DNA of 64,000 bases from Symbiodinium sp. CCMP2592 (lineage: Eukaryota > Sar > Dinophyceae > Suessiales > Symbiodiniaceae): positions 562,865 through 626,864 of the forward strand of contig CAJNDT010000946.1 of the NCBI GenBank assembly GCA_905221615.1. Direction: 5' to 3'. The notes beneath the pieces were generated by a model that saw nothing but the letters and a program-made list of their open reading frames with translations, had not been told where the DNA came from and did no database searches. This document shows, in pieces, positions 49,014 to 59,860 of the stretch (its first letter is position 1; every line of letters starts with the position of its first letter). A program made the translations under genes and the position numbers.

Positions 49014-49021
<8 letters not shown>
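48793..49021 (+). repeat. right terminal repeat of short element
   Basis: One difference from 47746-47974. Followed directly by about 30 bp of pure (GT)n. Confidence 0.92.
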
Positions 49022-49051
<30 letters not shown>

Positions 49052-49159
49052 AGTTCGTGTGTTTTACGAAGATTTGTTGGGTGTAGGAATCTGGGATGAG
49101 ACGACATGTGTCTGTAACATGGACGCCCACACACTGGCAAACATATACGTTTGCACGTA

Positions 49160-49230
49160 AAGAGAACGAGCAAGAGAGAGAGAGAGAGAGAGATACAGAG
49201 AGCGCGAGAGAGCGCGAGAGAGCGAAAGGT
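49160..49230. repeat. (GA)n-rich microsatellite
   Basis: GAGAGAGAG and GCGAGAGAGCGAGA runs. Confidence 0.85.
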
Positions 49231-49365
49231 GGAGCAAACAGAGCATGAAGAGAGAGGGTGAAACAGAAAGACGAGTTCTGTCAAGTCTTAGCAAGGCATG
49301 TACAAGTTTGAGGCTGTATACTATAGTACATAGGTTTCAAAAGCACGGACTTTGCCGCTCTGGGC

Positions 49366-49638
49366 ATGTCGGTTTCAGAGGTAGCGACTCTGCCACCAAA
49401 TAGGCATCCTGCAGTAGGAGCTATAGTTATCTGGTATAGAACTTTGCAACGAACTGCAACAGAACCTCCATTTAGCTTTCGCCACCACTTGCGAGAATGG
49501 ACCAATCATCCGATGCAAAGCCTACAAGAATTCTTGGCTAACACAGAAGCCGATGTAATTGGGAATACTGTCGCCTTAGCAAACCTCATGAATTACAGTA
49601 AACCCCATAAAGTTGGAAATCGGATTGACGCCAAATAG
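49366..49638 (+). CDS. possible exon just outside the short element
   Basis: An open frame of 90 codons with protein-like sequence (AIVIWYRTLQRTATEPPFSF, then HHLREWTNHPMQSLQEFLA, ADVIGNTVALANLMN). The end overlaps a weak hairpin (49609-49692) that resembles the AAAGTTGGAA family. No recognised domain. Could be a host exon near which the element landed. Confidence 0.35.
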   Translation: MSVSEVATLPPNRHPAVGAIVIWYRTLQRTATEPPFSFRHHLREWTNHPMQSLQEFLANTEADVIGNTVALANLMNYSKPHKVGNRIDAK

Positions 49639-49854
49639 TGCTGGGATTCCCTATACATTACTCTTAAGGATTGAGGCTATTGGGTTTCCAACTGTTGCAC
49701 CTGTACCGTATACTATGAAGATAGCCCATGAGACCCCCGAGGCCCTATTGTGATTCTCAAGACGCCGTCATCACAGAAAGCCATTGGGGGCTAGGGTTTT
49801 GGAATCTTTGCGTGTGCAGTCGAAGCCTGGTGTATGTCACCTTGCCCGGATCGG

Positions 49855-49968
49855 CATGTGGGGGTTGATCAAAATTATGGGCCCTTTTGGGGTCTGTATT
49901 ATAGTATACTCCTTATAGTTCAAGGGATCGAAAGGGGCTCATAATTTTGATCAATCCCCATGTGATGG
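49855..49968. mobile_element. MITE-like hairpin (GTTGATCAAAATTATG)
   Basis: CATGTGGGGGTTGATCAAAA and its near inverse TTTTGATCAATCCCCATGTG end a 114-bp hairpin. Single copy in this window. Confidence 0.7.
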
Positions 49969-50185
49969 AGCAGAGTTTAGGGTTAAGGGAGCGTTTAAAC
50001 TTAAATGGCACACCTCAGGCCTCGTCTTTCTCAGGGTTTGGAGTTCAAGGTTTGTATCTGCACCCTGAAGCAGCCTAAAGTTCTGGGTGGTACTTTAGGG
50101 GAGAAAGAACCCTGTATGGTTCCTATAGAGGCACTGATTCATAAATATTTTGTATGACAGGCACCTAAACTGCCACCCGTCGAAT

Positions 50186-50316
50186 GGTCTAACTTGGATA
50201 CTGCCCCCACTCAGTCACAGTTGGATAATATTCATAGTATAGATATATTAGGCCCTTCATACTGGCCCTATTACAGACTGTTACTGTATGGGGGCAGTAT
50301 CCAAGGTCTAACCTTT
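50186..50316. mobile_element. MITE-like hairpin (GATACTGCCCCCA)
   Basis: GGTCTAACTTGGATACTGCC and GGCAGTATCCAAGGTCTAAC-type arms about 28 bp long, with a 70-bp centre. Single copy here. Confidence 0.7.
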
Positions 50317-50939
50317 TTCCTCCCTGGGCCTGGCTACCTGGGTTTGGTGTACTATACTTTTCTATATTCGTTTAGAATTGAAGCTGTTCCTTAAAGAAGC
50401 CCAAATCAATTAAAGTCTGCACTTTTGTCATACTTTTTCTCCCTGGTTGCTTCAAAGTCCAAGATACGGTATGACCACGAGTCAGGCATATCCCATTCAG
50501 CTTTATCCCGTACCCGGCCCGATTACATTGTTCGCCAGCTCTGTCGCCCGGTGGTTGTCCCGATAAGATGAGCGTTCTTCTGCAAGGCCGTAATTAAGAC
50601 ACTTCTCATATATGTCATATATGACAAGTGGAGGGCCGTGGGCCGTAAACCCGAAAATCACAGAATCCGAAGCACGATCTACAGTCCCCTCATAGACCCT
50701 TTTCATGATCCTGATAGACCCCTTTCAAGGCACCCTACAGCTTGAAGACCCTTTATGGATCCCTTACAGTAACCCTTATAGACCCCTTTACAGGAACCCC
50801 ACAGCCAAGCACCTGACACAGGTGAAGTCACGACTCGTTGACATGCTCGATGCCCTGACCCAGGCGCGGGTTCAGGGTTTGGATTTCCAAGGGGCATAAA
50901 GCCTCGGTACCCTTTGGGGTTTAGGGTTTAGGGCATAAA

Positions 50940-51049
50940 CCCAAAGGCTCCATGTACCTTTATAGTAGACACTTAGGCCTTAAAGGGGTCCCTATATAGG
51001 CGCTTTCAGGCCTAAGTATATACTATGTGGGTACATGGAGCCTTTTGGG
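50940..51049. mobile_element. MITE-like hairpin, family 'GGCTCCATGTACC'
   Basis: CCCAAAGGCTCCATGTACC pairs with GGGTACATGGAGCCTTTTGG. Inner GTAGACACTTAGGCC also pairs. Sister of 51599-51707. Confidence 0.75.
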
Positions 51050-51598
51050 AAAGCTTCAGTACCTTTTCGGGTTTGGGCTGTAATTAGCAACAACAGCCGT
51101 ACGTCCGAAAGTACTACTGCTCCTCACCTCGAAAACAAAATTCAAGACGATAATGTAGGGGCCTACATAATTACTATTATGCTGGTTCGTTACCATAATT
51201 ATAGTATGATATACCCCCAAACCCTATTCCAACTGTTCAGGCAACCTATATTATCGATACCAAACGATCAGGAGCAGACTTGAATACATGAATGAGAATT
51301 AGTATATAACTAGCGAACCTCAACCCTTCCCAGAAAAAACGAACCTATTCCGACGAACCGGAGGAAAAGAACCCTCAGTTAAAGCAGACCCTAAACCTGG
51401 AAAATCGCCCCTAAAGCCCTACACCCTGAACTCTAAACCTTACAGGCTGAACCCTACAACCTAAACCCTACACCCTAAACCCTTAAACCCCAAACCCCAC
51501 GATGTTTTGCACTCCGACTCTCCAGCCCACAGTTGCTTTCTGCCCCTGAGCCTAGACCTGAAACGTTGCAACCCAAGAAACCTTCATTTAGTAGGGTT
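51050..51598. other. no gene
   Basis: 51150-51250 holds a TTAATAATTA/CCCCAAACCCTATTC-type hairpin remnant. 51380-51500 is degenerate CCCTAAA DNA. Confidence 0.45.
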
Positions 51599-51707
51599 CC
51601 CAAAGGCTCCATGTACCCGTATAGTATATACTTAGGCCTTAAGGTACCTATATAGGGACCCCTTTAAGGCCAAAGTATCCACTATAAAGTTACATGGAGC
51701 CTTTGGG
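51599..51707. mobile_element. MITE-like hairpin, family 'GGCTCCATGTACC'
   Basis: CCCAAAGGCTCCATGTACCC and GTTACATGGAGCCTTTGGG arms. Same length class as 50940-51049. Confidence 0.75.
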
Positions 51708-51892
51708 TAAGTGGCTTAAGGCTTTGGTTTGCAAAAGACATGGCTTTCACCGTCGCCGCAGGTCCACTTTCAGAAGGCTGGCACGGGCATCGCGCGTCGT
51801 TCCGTTGCCTTGTCCTGGTGTGACGGAGTTTTAGAAGTTGCAGAACGGGTGTATGCATGTGTATTGCATACACACATGCGACAACTAATGTA

Positions 51893-51989
51893 GGAACCTG
51901 ATTAAGAAACCCTGGGCCTATAACCCCAAAATAGTAGGTTTCATATAAGGAACCCTCATAAAGGCCCAAGGTTTCTTAATCAGGTTCCC
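51893..51989. mobile_element. MITE-like hairpin (GGAACCTGATTAAGAAACC)
   Basis: GGAACCTGATTAAGAAACCC pairs with GGTTTCTTAATCAGGTTCC. The centre (ATAGTAGGTTTCATATAAGG) is repeated in the sister at 62377-62473. Confidence 0.8.
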
Positions 51990-52280
51990 AGATTATGCAT
52001 GAATGGCCGTGGACACACATACTCTGGGCTTTGAAGTACCATACTTTAATACTTTTTTCTTAAAGGAAACCTTATGAAATATCAGTCCCTAAGCTCCCTC
52101 AAACCCCTAAACCCCTAAACCCTGAACCCTAAACCCTAAACCACTCCTTATGAAATAAAAGTTTAAATCCTTTTTTCTCCCTGGTTACTTAAAAGCCCAG
52201 TACTGCAAGCGTGCTTAACTTAATCAAAGGCCGAGTCCTTAGACTTCCGGGCCCTGCACCCGGAGCCCTAAACCCCACGC

Positions 52281-52479
52281 CCAAGGGCCCATGTATCCAA
52301 ATAGGGGCCTTAAAGTACCTGTATCCTCAAACCCTACAAAATAGTAGGTTGTGACCCCTGAATTAGAGTCTATAACCCTGAAATCGGTAGGTTTTCGGAT
52401 CCACAGGTAGTCCTTATTTCGGTTCTTTGGGGGACCCAAGATGGCCAAAGTATATGGTATTCGGGTACATGGACCCTTA
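52281..52479. mobile_element. MITE-like hairpin, family 'GGTCCATGTACC', enlarged
   Basis: Arms CCAAGGGCCCATGTATCC and GGGTACATGGACCCTTAG enclose about 160 bp. That includes two ATAGTAGGTT words facing AACCTAC-type DNA, so another small element may be nested. Confidence 0.55.
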
Positions 52480-52895
52480 GTGTAATCGAAGGGTAAAAGC
52501 AGGGACCCTCAATAAGGACCCCTAAATATGTACCCTTGATATAGCAATTATATACCCATTATATAGCCCATTATGGGGTACGGGTCCCCATTAAGGGTCC
52601 CTCCTTTTCCCCTTTGATGTAAGCTTACAAAGCCCGCGCCCTAAACCGAGGTGCTAAGCCGTTGACGTGTGTCGGTCTCTATATCTTAGAAGCATTCGAC
52701 GCCACACGGCAGTTTCCGAGAACATGGGACCCCCATAGAGTACCCGAAATAGTAGGATGCTAACAACAAGGACCCCCAAATAAGGTACCCCTCGTTTTCG
52801 GAAACTCGCAGATTACAAGCCCCGCTTCAGCGACTCGATCTACTTACTTGAGGGGTCTGAGGCGACTGGCAGTTTCTGGTTTGGGTATACGGCTG
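52480..52895. other. no gene; duplicate of an upstream segment
   Basis: 52500-52620 (AAGGACCCCTAA..TATATACCCATTATATAGCCC...TTCCCCTTTGATGT) is a near copy of 5025-5137, so a sequence block of about 110 bp occurs twice in the window. Confidence 0.5.
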
Positions 52896-52985
52896 ATGGA
52901 CAAAATCCTGCATGACCTTAAGGACCCTAAACTATGGGAATGATGGTATATTCCTTATATTGGGTCATGCAGGATATTGTCCATC
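52896..52985. mobile_element. MITE-like hairpin, family 'ATGCAGGA...'
   Basis: ATGGACAAAATCCTGCATGA pairs with TCATGCAGGATATTGTCCAT. This is the cleanest member of the family (see 42211, 47365 and 61373). Confidence 0.75.
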
Positions 52986-53725
52986 CACAGTAGTGTTGAG
53001 TCTAGGGTTGGGATTTAGGGTTGCAGGTTTCACCACATTACATACATAAGCTGATACCTCGATACACACATACATACATATATACATACATACATACATA
53101 CATCCACAAAGGCATGCATAGATGCATGCATGAGGCGTCACTTCCGAGGCATTGTGTCTCCCTTCCTCACTCCGTGGCCAGGGGAGCAAATGCTCATCGC
53201 GGGACTATGCCTACGTCGAGCGTACCAAGACGAGGGCCAGAGAGGGTTTAGGGTTGTAGGGATTAGGTTTCAGGGCTTACAGGGTTGAGGGAGTTTAAGG
53301 CCGCAGTGCTAGGGCTTCAGGATTTGTATTTTCTATGTGTGGTTTGAGCTTTGAGCTTGAGGTGTTGGGACGAATCATAATTTTGCCGAGGTCCGGAAAC
53401 CAAACCCCAGGCTGTACCCTGCACTGTTGAGGTTGCTACACCATTGCCGGTACGATGCAAATATTGTGCGGTCCTGGTTAATACGATGTGCCCGAATGAT
53501 GTGTTTTTTGCCTTAAGCTTATTCGAGCCCGTACCAAAAAACAGGTGTCCCAATTGGTGCATTTCTTTTGGACGGCCTTTTTTGTCGGGGGGTGACTGTC
53601 TGCTGATGGTCAATCTTAAGGCACCCACGACTTAAAACCCCCGCCCAAACCCTAAAACCCTGGCCCTGAAGCTCGAAACTGTCCCTAAACTCGAAACCCC
53701 GCCCCAAACCCTGACCACACTGAAC
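52986..53725. other. no recognisable gene
   Basis: ACATACATA microsatellite at 53065-53105. Open frames at 53317-53635 on both strands overlap and have no recognised domain. Confidence 0.4.
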
Positions 53726-53729
53726 TCTT

Positions 53730-54375
53730 GCTGTACTACTACGTACTACTGTACTCCTACTGTACTCCTACTGTACTCCTGCTGTACTACTACTGTAATA
53801 CTACTGTAATACTACTGTGATACTGTACTACTACTGTACTACTTACTAATTGTACTATTACTGTACTACTGCTGTACTACCGTATTACTATTGTACTACT
53901 ACTACTGTACTACTGTACACTACCAGGGGCCAGACCTGGTCCATAGTGGAGGGGGGTGTAGGCTGGAAGGTAAAGTCTTCAAAATGAAGGGTTTTAAGTC
54001 TTGGTAGTTATCTTCCGGGGCTTGGTTTCGAGCTCTTGGTCCTGAACCCTCGTATTGTACTACTTCTGTACTACTGTTGTACTATTACTGTACTACTACG
54101 TACTACTGTACTATTACTGTACTTCTACCGTACTACTACGAGCTACTTTACTGCTACTGTACTACTACTGTACTATTACCGTACTACTGTACAATACAAC
54201 TACTGTACTACTGTACTACTATTGTATTACTACTGTACGACCACAGTACTGCTGTACTACTACTGTACTATTACTGTACTACTACTATGCTACTGTACAC
54301 TACCAGGGGTCAGACTTGGTCGATAGCGCAGGGGAGTGTGGCTGGAAGGAAAAGTCTTCTAAATGAAGGGTTTTT
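53730..54375. repeat. duplicated block with (TACTACTGTAC)n array
   Basis: Arrays of TGTACTACTACTGTACT type at 53730-53930 and 54055-54300 are each followed by the same ~90-bp sequence (CTACCAGGGG(C/T)CAGAC ... AAATGAAGGGTTTTTAG). So the array plus its tail has been duplicated in tandem with about 10% divergence. Confidence 0.85.
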
Positions 54376-54922
54376 AGACTTGGGTATCTTCTATTGTAAT
54401 AAGGAACCCCAAAATCGTACAAGTAATTCATGAGGCCTCGACATTATCCAATTTCGGCGAGTCACGGATTTTGACCCCCCTTCTGAAACTAACACGAGCC
54501 CATCCTTGAAAAGGAGAGCCGGTCAATTATGTGCTGCTCCATGTTAGTCTCGAAGAGGGTAGAATGCGGGCGTGACCCGATACGCTCCGCTTCGAGGACG
54601 GCCGCTACATCGTCAACCTCTGCGATACCTTCTTTGAGGCTTCAAGCGGGAGCCTAGACAACAGAAAAAATACAAGAGCTAAATTTTCTAAACCCGAAAC
54701 CCCAAACCCCGGACTTAGCAGTTTAGGGGTGGGGCATCAGACCGCTTGCGTGTGGCTGTTTGCTTTGCAACCGTGAAAGTGACTTTGCAGGTTTTGTTTT
54801 TGACAGGGTGTTGTAGATGGGATGTAGTGTCTCGGCGGTTTTTGTTTAACAGGTGTGTCCGGAAATCCTGTTAGTGCGGGAAGGATCTAGAGGGTGTTTG
54901 GGCATGTGGTGGGGCTTAGTCT
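54376..54922. other. no recognisable gene
   Basis: A short stretch (54540-54650) could code on +, but no frame is convincing. Confidence 0.35.
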
Positions 54923-55010
54923 CTAAACCCTGAAACCTCCTAGTCTAAACCCTGAAACCTCCTAGTCTAAACCCTGAAACCTCCTAGTCTAAACCCTGAA
55001 ACCTCCTAGT
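54923..55010. repeat. 22-bp tandem repeat, four perfect copies
   Basis: CTAAACCCTGAAACCTCCTAGT repeated four times without error, then CCCTAAACCCTAAACCCTAA. The unit contains a telomere-type word, so this small satellite probably arose from such a seed. The perfect copies imply recent origin. Confidence 0.9.
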
Positions 55011-55739
55011 CTAGCCCTAAACCCTAAACCCTAATCCCGGAATGCCAGACCCGAAGGTTTCAAGCCGTGAAACTTCGATGCGCCCCAAGCCGTCTAGAGC
55101 CTGTGCAGTTTAGCCGGTGCGATTGTGTTTCATTTTTTTTTCATTTTTCTCATTTTTGTTTTTAATCTTGGGGGGTGTCTCTTGTTACTCAACCCTGAAC
55201 AGCAGGCTCCGGTCGTGAATACTCGGGATTATGCCATATGCCTTGTCACTGTCGGAATTATCGTGCTCCGTAATAAACCTGCTTATGTTATCAAAGCCTC
55301 TATGCTACACCCTAAACCCCAAACCCTAAACCGTAAGAGCAGTCCTGTTATTTGTGGTCCAGGGCGTATCTCTGTGCTGGGTTGCCTGACGATCCCAGCA
55401 AGCCTTTAAAAACATGTTGCATCACGGTGTTAAGGCTTATAGGATACCCTTAAACCTACAGTAAGCCCTATGCCTCAAATCCCTAAAGCCTAAACTCCTA
55501 AACCCCAGGCCCAAAAACAAAGCCTAAGCCGCAAACCTCTGCCCTGCACGACGCGACCACTTGAGCTGAAGTCTTCCGAGAGTCCAATATCGAAGCCTGG
55601 AAGCATTCCAAAGACAGTAATAATATGGGGGCCTTAATAATTACCTATACCATTCCTTAGGCTTCCTGAGTGCTATCCCATTTCGTGCTGCTTGCTACCA
55701 CCATACTGCAGCATACGCAGAAGACCATATGTTCTAAGT
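55011..55739. other. no recognisable gene
   Basis: CCCTAAA patches at 55015-55034 and 55310-55333. An open frame at 55125-55409 is driven by T-rich DNA. Confidence 0.4.
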
Positions 55740-55850
55740 ACCCAGACCTTCCAAAACCGCTTAATTAAGGAGTATACCTTAAATTATAGTAGGTCCCTAA
55801 TATGATTTAAGGTATATTGCTTAATTAAGGGATTTTGGAAGGGTTGGGTA
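55740..55850. mobile_element. MITE-like hairpin (CTTCCAAAACCGCTTAATTAAG)
   Basis: GTACCCAGACCTTCCAAAAC on the left pairs with a right end GGAAGGGTTGGGTA. Inner CTTAATTAAGG and GGTATA..TTAAAT words also pair. Confidence 0.7.
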
Positions 55851-57060
55851 TCAAGGCCCCTACGTACTACCGTAATGCAAGGAAAGGCCTGAACCAGTGA
55901 ACGACTACAGAGACCGCTGGAAGACCGTGGTTACGTTGCAGTTCAGGGTTTGTGGTTCGGGGTTTAGGGTTTAGAGTTTAGGGCTCAGGGTTCTGGATCT
56001 GGGTTTGGAGCCTGTGGCTTGAATTTCAGGGTTTACAGCTACATTCTGACAACACTGCACTATGAGAAATGCTAGGAAATGACAAGAAGCAGGAGAGCAC
56101 AGCGAGCAGCCAGACACGCAGAACTGTGTGGCATTGCCAGCACTTTAGACACTCAAAGCGTTTCAATCTTAATTCCTGCGCAATCCCAAAGGAAGTGCAG
56201 CGACATCTATCTGGTGTTAGGTCTATGTGGTTTCGGTTCAAGAAAGAGTGTAATCCTAGGCTGAGCACTCTACAAGGTATTCTTGCAGACAGCGCTCCGG
56301 GTTGTGGCAGGAATCACAGAACGAGCGCGTCTCCACTATGGTCCACGAAATTTCGCACCACTTCGGCACCATCGATGCCGCCTGCTTAGCTGCGCTGGGT
56401 ATATACTGCGTTTTTGCTTCAGTATATCTGAATACTTGTGTGCTTTTGCTTGTGGTTATTTGCTCCGGGTTTTAATGTGTATTCAGAATCATGCAGCGAA
56501 GATAAAGTTCCGTTGAGATTTTGGCCTTGAGCTCTGAATACAAGCAACTGGCGATTTGGGATCCCCAGCCAATTCCACTGTGGCTTTCTAGAGATACCGG
56601 TTCATAGGAGCTGCAAGTCCTGGATTCTGGCCTAAGTCAACCCTAAACCCTAAACCATAAACCATGTGATCCTCTTCCCAAGACCCTACGGGTTGCTGAG
56701 TCCCGCCCTCCCGAAGTCCGAGACTCTGGCATGTGCCTTAGACCTTTTTGCTTCCCCGATCTCTTAATCCTCTACGTCCCAAGCCATAATCTGAACCACA
56801 CATCCTCAACTGCATGTACCTCGCCCCCTTCATTGCCCGTTAGCAAGCAATCTGCTGCCATAGAGCTATCGTCTTTCGGTTTCCCTGCGGCCTGCCAGAC
56901 TCGGGCCAGGTCGGTCTTCTTGCGAGGTCAATCTGGGAGTTTGAGTGCCTGAGAAAATATGTATTGTATTTTTCCCGAGCAGCATCTGTTTAATCGCAGG
57001 CAAAGGGTTTAGGGTTTAGTATGAACCAGCCCAAACCCTCACCACCGGGTCATCAATTAA
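55851..57060. other. no recognisable gene
   Basis: Frames open on both strands around 56026-56520 (one + frame has NLNSCAIPKEVQRHLSGVRS) but without domain or splice support. Telomere-like patches lie at 55950-55990 and 56640-56665. Confidence 0.4.
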
Positions 57061-57147
57061 GTTTGATATATACATATAAATATATACGGTAGGTATGTAT
57101 GTATGTTTGTATGTAAATCAAATGATGTATCATATGTAAATATATGC

Positions 57148-57182
<35 letters not shown>

Positions 57183-57270
57183 TGTGTACATATATATATA
57201 TATATATATAAATATAAATATATAAATATATAAATATAAATAGATATATATATATATATATATGTTAGCA
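57061..57270. repeat. (TA)n/(ATATAA)n microsatellite
   Basis: Several (TA)n runs plus AAATATA units. Confidence 0.9.
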
Positions 57271-57559
57271 TATCATGACATATCATATTACGTATGTACA
57301 TATATTGTCACCACCTCCCATGATCTACCTCCGCCCTTTTTCTATATGTACCACCCATCGAAACCACCGTAAATACCGGTGTTTTGCTGTTGTCAGAAAC
57401 TCAGATATCCACCCAAAACTGTGTCACAAAATCGCTGCTTCGGAGCTTAACGAGGCAAAATACAGTTCAAACAAAGCAGAACAGCAACCTGCGCCATGTG
57501 AGGCTGAATTGTATTCTGGTTCGAACCTGATGACGGACTCGCATAAGACATTGACAAAT

Positions 57560-58030
57560 AGTACAGAAATCCCAAAATCCAAAAATCCAAAGATTTTAAC
57601 AGAATCTTTGGATTTGCCTATTTCTTTGGTTTTTGGATTTCAATGTGTTTTTTGGTTTTTGGGGTAGAACCCAAAAACACAAGGAAATGTTTGGATTTTG
57701 TTGCTGTCGCGTGTCAAAATGGTTGTATTCTCCAGGTTTTTTGGATTTTGTAGCGAAATCCAAGAAAAAAGGCCTAAGGAACACACAGATTCCGACCAGC
57801 GACACGAACAAACATCAAAGTTTTCCTAGGGAATTTTTTGGATTTTACAACGAAATCCAAAGAACCTAGAGGGTATACTGATTTTGACCAGCGACATCAG
57901 CAAAATCCAAACACTTCCTTGTGTTTTTTTGGATTCTCACCCAAAAAATCCAAAAAAACACATTGATATCAAAAAAAAAAAGCGAATCCAAAGATTTTGT
58001 GAAAATCTTTGGATTTTTGGATTTGCGAGC
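57560..58030. repeat. AATCCAAAGATTTT hairpins flanking TTTTGGATTT-rich DNA
   Basis: Two similar hairpins, AATCCAAAGATTTT with AATCTTTGGATT at 57583-57617 and AATCCAAAGATTTTGTG at about 57983-58026, bracket 400 bp rich in TTTTGGATTT and its inverse. It could be a small inverted-repeat element. Confidence 0.6.
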
Positions 58031-58439
58031 GTTTGCAGTTATCTAACCTCACATTCGATCCTGCGGCTACTGAATATAAGTATCATACAAGAAGTATGGG
58101 CTCTCCAACAAGCTTAGAGCAAGTACGCGAGTTTCAGCTGGGAGGTTGTGATGTGATCCCGTATCCGCACTCGGTTTTCATGAAAGAAGACTGTAGCATA
58201 CATACGGAACCCCCCTTGTTATTTGTGATATACCATTAAAAGTGTTGTTCCAACCCAAACAATATGCTTGGGTAGATGCATACAGAACATCTGTGCGAGT
58301 TTGTTTTCTTTTGCAACACGACACGCGGTCGTGCACGAATGCATGAGCCAAGCGATTAAATGAGGGAAATGCAGGATCTAGGTTTTAGGAAATCCCTGAA
58401 CAAACGGAAGGCTGCTTGGAGAGGAACTTATAGAAATAA
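58031..58439. other. no recognisable gene
   Basis: Short open frames only; no pattern. Confidence 0.4.
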
Positions 58440-59860
58440 CGGATTACCGTTTGGGGTTCCCCCTTTGCATATCCTTCAGAATACCTGCTACAATACCTTG
58501 TGGAAGAACCAATAGCATACCCTTTAGAATACCTTCTTAGATGATATTGCACAACTCCACTCTTTTGCCCTATATATATATATATATATATATATATCTA
58601 TACACATATATATACACACACACCTTGTGGAACACCATCTGGAATACCGTGTAGAATATGTACCTTATACAAGACCACCTATTTATATGTTTCCGCACGC
58701 CTTAGATTACATATACTCTATACAACACCCTATGCAGTACACTATATAGAATACTTTAAAAGATGACCTTTAGAATACTTCCCCTATTGCCCGTAGAAAC
58801 TTTAATATATAATACACTAACCTAGAATACCTCAATGCCATATTGGATACTCTATAGCTGTTAGAATACCGCATAACATACCTTGAGGAATAATTACCCA
58901 CGTACACCTACCTGAAAGAATACCTTATACAATAACTTATGGAACACCCTGTGGAGTACGACATAGAATACCTTGCAAATCCCTTATGGAATGTTTATTG
59001 CGCTCTATTAATCGTACGCCTTATGGAAGATCATCTGGAATATTCTATAGATACCTTAAGAAAACCCCCTATGACCCTATATGTGATAGCTCCTCCAGAC
59101 CGTGTATATACCCTAACACTCTCACACTGTATGGTGCCCTTAGGATGTGTATAAGGACAATCCGGACGAGCCCAAAATCTGAGAATCCCCCCATACAACT
59201 GTAGCTTATTGGGTACGGGGTTTCTAGGAAAGAAATTAGGAATCGAAGAGAATTGTCCATAAAACACCTTGCCACCTTGCAAAATATATTGCTACGGACC
59301 ATACAAAGTTTCATATGGCTTAACCCAAGTAATACATTATAGAATACCCCTATATACCTTTATGCACCTTATTGAATATAGCTTCTAGATTACTTAAACA
59401 CGTTTTACAATGCAAGTCTTACGTTTATTCTTATGCCTTGTAGAATTCCTTATACACCGCCTGTCGGAAAACCTTCTTGTATGCCCAAAGAAATACATTA
59501 CATAATATGCCTTTTATAGACTTTATAGAATACCATCTGCAATACCCTATAGCCAACCTCATACAATACGCCCTGCGTCTGATACTCTCAGTATACCCCA
59601 TGGAAAACCCTAACGGCATCCCTATAAAATACCCTTGGAATGCACAAGAGAATGCCTTGTAGAAAACTTTACAGAATAACTACAAATAAAGACACAACCA
59701 GGAGAATAGTACTATATATAATACCTGCTATATGCCCAGTATGTACCTGTTGTTTACCACATATAGAATACAATGCCTTACAGAATACTTGGCCGATAAA
59801 CTATGTATATAGGGAGAATCAGGAAGATCCCAAGATCTGGAAGCCACCCGTTGAATTACA
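58440..59860. repeat. degenerate satellite rich in AGAATACCTTAT
   Basis: Words like TAGAATACC, GAATACCTTA and TATACAATAC recur dozens of times with irregular spacing over 1.4 kb, interrupted by (TA)n at about 58570-58600. It appears to be an old, decayed short-period satellite. Frames here are artefacts. Confidence 0.65.

Larger units (their letters stand above)
47746..49021 (+). mobile_element. short (1.28-kb) relative of the giant element
   Basis: Terminal direct repeats of 229 bp at 47746-47974 and 48793-49021 differ at one base by my reading (near 47920 / 48967). TG microsatellite flanks both ends (47732-47743 and 49018-49052). After the left repeat comes the conserved TTCACAACGGCATTCCC and the CTGACTT array. 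Before the right repeat comes the same 120-bp inner end as the giant element. It has no genes of its own, so it would be a non-autonomous or internally deleted copy depending on a relative's proteins. Confidence 0.78.
49700..50939. other. no gene; two hairpin elements
   Basis: Apart from the hairpins at 49855-49968 and 50186-50316 and a CCCTTATAGA-rich stretch at 50690-50810, I see nothing. Confidence 0.45.

Noticed and set aside
54036..54433. Three overlapping Tyr/Thr/Leu-rich + frames
   Set aside because: Artefact of the TACTACTGTAC array.
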